Both the position numbers and the translations under genes were made by a program. The notes beneath the pieces were generated by a model that saw nothing but the letters and a program-made list of their open reading frames with translations, was not told the DNA's origin and searched no databases. A stretch of 18,086 nt of DNA, taken from the NCBI GenBank assembly GCA_937894165.1, contig CALCSX010000026.1, positions 1 through 18,086 of the forward strand, in the 5' to 3' direction. Origin of the DNA: an uncultured Saprospiraceae bacterium (GTDB taxonomy: Bacteria; Bacteroidota; Bacteroidia; Chitinophagales; Saprospiraceae). Of the stretch, positions 15,680-18,086 are shown piece after piece (position 1 is the first letter of the stretch; every line of letters begins with the position of its first letter).

Positions 15680-15861
15680 AAAATTATCAGTGGAATTAGG
15701 ATAATTTAATGGAAATAATTTGAAAATTATAATAAAAGATTCAAAACCCACCGTAAAGAAGTATTATATTGAAAGATCAAATGACTTCAATATTGAAATT
15801 TCTTCACTCCTTTTTAAAACGATATTTTGCTGATTACTAAAATAATTATTTTTGAATATTA
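15680..15861. other. Intergenic stretch without a recognised gene
   Basis: This is AT-rich sequence directly after the GLPGLI stop codon. It contains a perfect 12-base palindrome, TTCAATATTGAA, at 15786-15797. No coding frame, T-run hairpin or RNA gene was recognised. Confidence 0.5.
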
Positions 15862-16623
15862 TTAATATCTCATATTCCAATAAGGGTTTCTCTTAGCTTG
15901 AATACTCTCGGCAATATATTTCTGAGCCATGTCCGAGTATTGCGCTAAAGTTTGATTCTTGCCCTTCATTTTTTTGGGAAGACTTACCTCTTCGGATTTA
16001 TAATTGAGCTCAATGGAAGTGGCCGTAATGACCGCATCTCCACCATTAATTTCGATCTCTAATATAACCCCCGGCAGCCCACCATAGCCTTCGGGTCCAA
16101 ATCTATATGGTATTTCATCTGTAAACCAAGCATGAATGACTTGATTCTTAACAGGATCTTTGGTTTCGGCCAACATACAAACATAGCCGTTAACATCTTT
16201 GATTTTATCTAATATTTTCCATTTAGGAAACTCCCATTCGTCCTTAACTATATAATTTTGACCTCCAAATTCTAATAAATCAATACGCTCTCCAGCAACA
16301 AGGTCTCGAAAAGACCAAAATTCACTCCTCCTCCAATTGCTATTATTTTGTTCATCCTCAGCATAAGTATAGATACTTCGATCCTTATTCATAATCAATT
16401 GATAAGGCATGCCCCCCTGAGAACCTCTCCTTCTCGATCCCCATGTCAGATCCATTCTATCTATTTCTTCTCTAGTCATAATATTCAACTTGGAGACAAT
16501 ACTGATATAGTCCTCTGTCCGTTCATAAACTATTTTTGCTTCACTGATGACAGTTGAATCCTGACCTTTCGATCTTCCAATGAAAGTCCCAATCATTAAT
16601 AGAAATAACAGAATTTTAATCAT
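15862..16623 (-). CDS. GLPGLI family protein
   Basis: A 253-residue exported protein. The N-terminus is a Sec signal peptide (MIKILLFLLMIGTFIG, then a likely cut after SKG before Gln21). The family motif is present as GLPGVI (about residue 182), set in the usual context: WFTDEIPYRFGPEGYGGLPG followed by a strand around ILEIEINGG. The region IYTYAEDEQ and the KDVNGYVCMLAE stretch also match family features. GLPGLI proteins are Bacteroidota envelope proteins of unknown function, often next to TonB-receptor-type barrels. The same holds here: the barrel gene ends 33 bases upstream on the same strand, so the two are very likely cotranscribed. Function is not known from sequence. Confidence 0.92.
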   Translation of the reverse strand: MIKILLFLLMIGTFIGRSKGQDSTVISEAKIVYERTEDYISIVSKLNIMTREEIDRMDLTWGSRRRGSQGGMPYQLIMNKDRSIYTYAEDEQNNSNWRRSEFWSFRDLVAGERIDLLEFGGQNYIVKDEWEFPKWKILDKIKDVNGYVCMLAETKDPVKNQVIHAWFTDEIPYRFGPEGYGGLPGVILEIEINGGDAVITATSIELNYKSEEVSLPKKMKGKNQTLAQYSDMAQKYIAESIQAKRNPYWNMRY

Positions 16624-16656
16624 ATCTAACTGAAATTAAACTAGTTATATTTTTTT

Positions 16657-18086
16657 TTAAAACCACCCTCTACGATTATCAGTACCCGCAGTGATTCCTC
16701 TCATATTATAAGTAAATGAAAGCATAAAATATTGTGCGAGTGTGGTAGTAGCAACTTCACGAACACTGTTGGCATCGGCCGCTTGCGAAATTGCCTGGTT
16801 TCTATCGAATATGTCAAAGCCTGAAAGTCTTAACTCTCCGCGATTGTCTTTTAAGAATACTTTATAAATAGAAAGATTTAAAATCGGGATTCTAGTATCG
16901 AAGTCAAATCTCTCATTTTGGAAAATCCTGTAATCAAAATCTGAGTTAAAGTAGATGCCCCAAAACAATCTGGCATTTAGGGTGGCACTATAATTTTGGT
17001 TAATAATTTTTTGGTTCTGCGATGTGTTAATCGAATAGGTTACATCTGTGATGGACAAATTACTGCTCAGGAAGAAGGAAAACCTTTCTATAGGGGTTAA
17101 ATTAATTCTAAGACCCATCCTATTTCCCAAAGTATTTGTGGTATTGTCAACATTATTAACCAATGTAAATGACCTTGAGAAATTTGGACTATAATTTGTA
17201 TTGATTGTTAATTTGTTTTTTATTATTGGGAATCCAAATGACAAATAACCACCAAGGCTGTGTCTGTATTTATAATTAATAGGTCTTGTCGTTGTCACAT
17301 TCTGTTCATCTACTACCTGTTCTTGGATAATTGGAGAATCGGTGTAGGAATAGGACAAATTGCTAAATAAATTTATAAACTTCATAGGGTTAAAACTCCT
17401 GAATCTCAAATTAAGATTATGATTAAAAGTAGGTAGCAAGTTAGGATTCCCTTCTCTTATAAATAGCGGATTACTATTATCCACGATGGGTTGAAGTTGA
17501 TCAAAAGTGGGGACGGTGTTGTCCATAATATAGTTGAAACCGACATTTTGATTCCTTTTGATATTGTAATCTGCACTGAAGTAAGGCGAAACCGCATTGA
17601 AAGTATTATCTACATTACCTTCAAAGCCAAAATTGCCTCCTGATCTAAATTGTCCTAACAATCTATACTGTTGTAAAGACGCGCCTGATTGAACGTTCCA
17701 TGATTCGAAAGTGTATCGAATTGAGCTTCCTACACGGTTAAAAATGGTAGTATTATTCGTAAATCTTGTTAAAGAATCATTCAGAACAAGTTGATCTTCT
17801 ACGACATCACTAAGAATTCTGTCATTTGTGCTATTATTATGGCTATAGTTATAAAATGTTTCCCAATAAAACCTTTTACCAATAGGCTCTACATAAATAG
17901 CATTTAACTTTAGTTCTTTATCGACACCTTCACTTACGATTCTTTGGTCTTGGGTTAGGATGCTTTCTATATTTTCATTCTCATCGTAGTAAATATTATC
18001 AGCCAATTGACTTGAATTTGTTGTGTTATCCACATATCCATATGATGCACTTAATCCCATGCTTCGACCGGGTTTCATAAATTTGC
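16657..18086 (-). CDS. TonB-receptor-type outer-membrane beta-barrel protein (N-terminus missing)
   Basis: The frame is open through the right edge; the Met at 18078 is internal and the visible part is about 475 residues of barrel only. It is built of alternating strands rich in Tyr, Phe and Asn, with aromatic girdles and loops. A signature stretch around residues 190-225 from that Met reads TVPTFDQLQP, NSNPLF, then GNPNLLPTFNHN, typical of the OMP_b-brl_3 (outer membrane protein beta-barrel family) C-terminal domain. The protein ends in Trp-Phe, as barrels do. The missing part would hold a signal peptide, a carboxypeptidase-like domain and a plug. A role in TonB-dependent uptake is likely; the ligand is unknown. 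GLPGLI follows 33 bases downstream. Confidence 0.9.
   Translation of the reverse strand, partial: KFMKPGRSMGLSASYGYVDNTTNSSQLADNIYYDENENIESILTQDQRIVSEGVDKELKLNAIYVEPIGKRFYWETFYNYSHNNSTNDRILSDVVEDQLVLNDSLTRFTNNTTIFNRVGSSIRYTFESWNVQSGASLQQYRLLGQFRSGGNFGFEGNVDNTFNAVSPYFSADYNIKRNQNVGFNYIMDNTVPTFDQLQPIVDNSNPLFIREGNPNLLPTFNHNLNLRFRSFNPMKFINLFSNLSYSYTDSPIIQEQVVDEQNVTTTRPINYKYRHSLGGYLSFGFPIIKNKLTINTNYSPNFSRSFTLVNNVDNTTNTLGNRMGLRINLTPIERFSFFLSSNLSITDVTYSINTSQNQKIINQNYSATLNARLFWGIYFNSDFDYRIFQNERFDFDTRIPILNLSIYKVFLKDNRGELRLSGFDIFDRNQAISQAADANSVREVATTTLAQYFMLSFTYNMRGITAGTDNRRGWF

Noticed and set aside
15786..15797. Perfect 12-base palindrome as a possible operator
   Set aside because: Several such palindromes are expected by chance in a window this size, and this one is not near a start codon or a -7 element of a gene.

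Overview
The window reads as chromosomal DNA of a Bacteroidota bacterium, AT-rich and with housekeeping content. The phylum call rests on several independent signs: promoters of the phylum-specific -7 type (TAnnTTTG), little or no Shine-Dalgarno signal, a GLPGLI-family protein beside a TonB-receptor-type barrel, SprB-like and Big_9-like adhesin repeats, an AtpB with a signal peptide and long periplasmic extension, and the order pheT - coiled-coil gene - zapA - rny. The protein style fits Saprospiria or a related class, but that finer placement is a guess.

Layout. Bases 1-4418 are read on the + strand: the 3' end of a repeat adhesin with a barrel-like C-terminus (cut by the left edge), a lipoprotein serine protease, the condensin kleisin scpA and a GNAT acetyltransferase. 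Everything from 4446 to the right edge is on the - strand. In transcription order from the right edge these are: a TonB-receptor-type beta-barrel (cut by the edge) with its GLPGLI partner; a noncoding stretch holding a candidate small structured RNA with its own promoter and terminator; pheT; a small coiled-coil gene, zapA and rny, ending in a hairpin terminator; a 470-base gap with the ATP synthase promoter; atpB-E-F-H-A-G, ending in a strong terminator; and a small secreted protein of unknown function.

How the genes work together. atpBEFHAG supplies the whole Fo sector (a, c, b) plus delta, alpha and gamma of F1. Beta and epsilon (atpD, atpC) are absent and must be encoded elsewhere. The coiled-coil gene and zapA lie 2 bases apart, which suggests a ZapA/ZapB-like divisome pair. 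scpA supplies the kleisin of the SMC complex; scpB and smc are not here. The two edge operons encode outer-membrane or surface functions.

I found no mobile element, CRISPR array, tRNA, rRNA or phage gene. Most of the window is ordinary core genome. The points most worth a second look are the minus-strand RNA candidate at about 15533-15665, the adhesin with an exact 768-base repeat spacing and a barrel-like C-terminus, the near-leaderless promoter geometry of the zapA operon, and the putative ZapB-like partner. Several starts were moved downstream of the longest open frame (protease, scpA, atpF, zapA, the coiled-coil gene, pheT) for reasons given in each entry.
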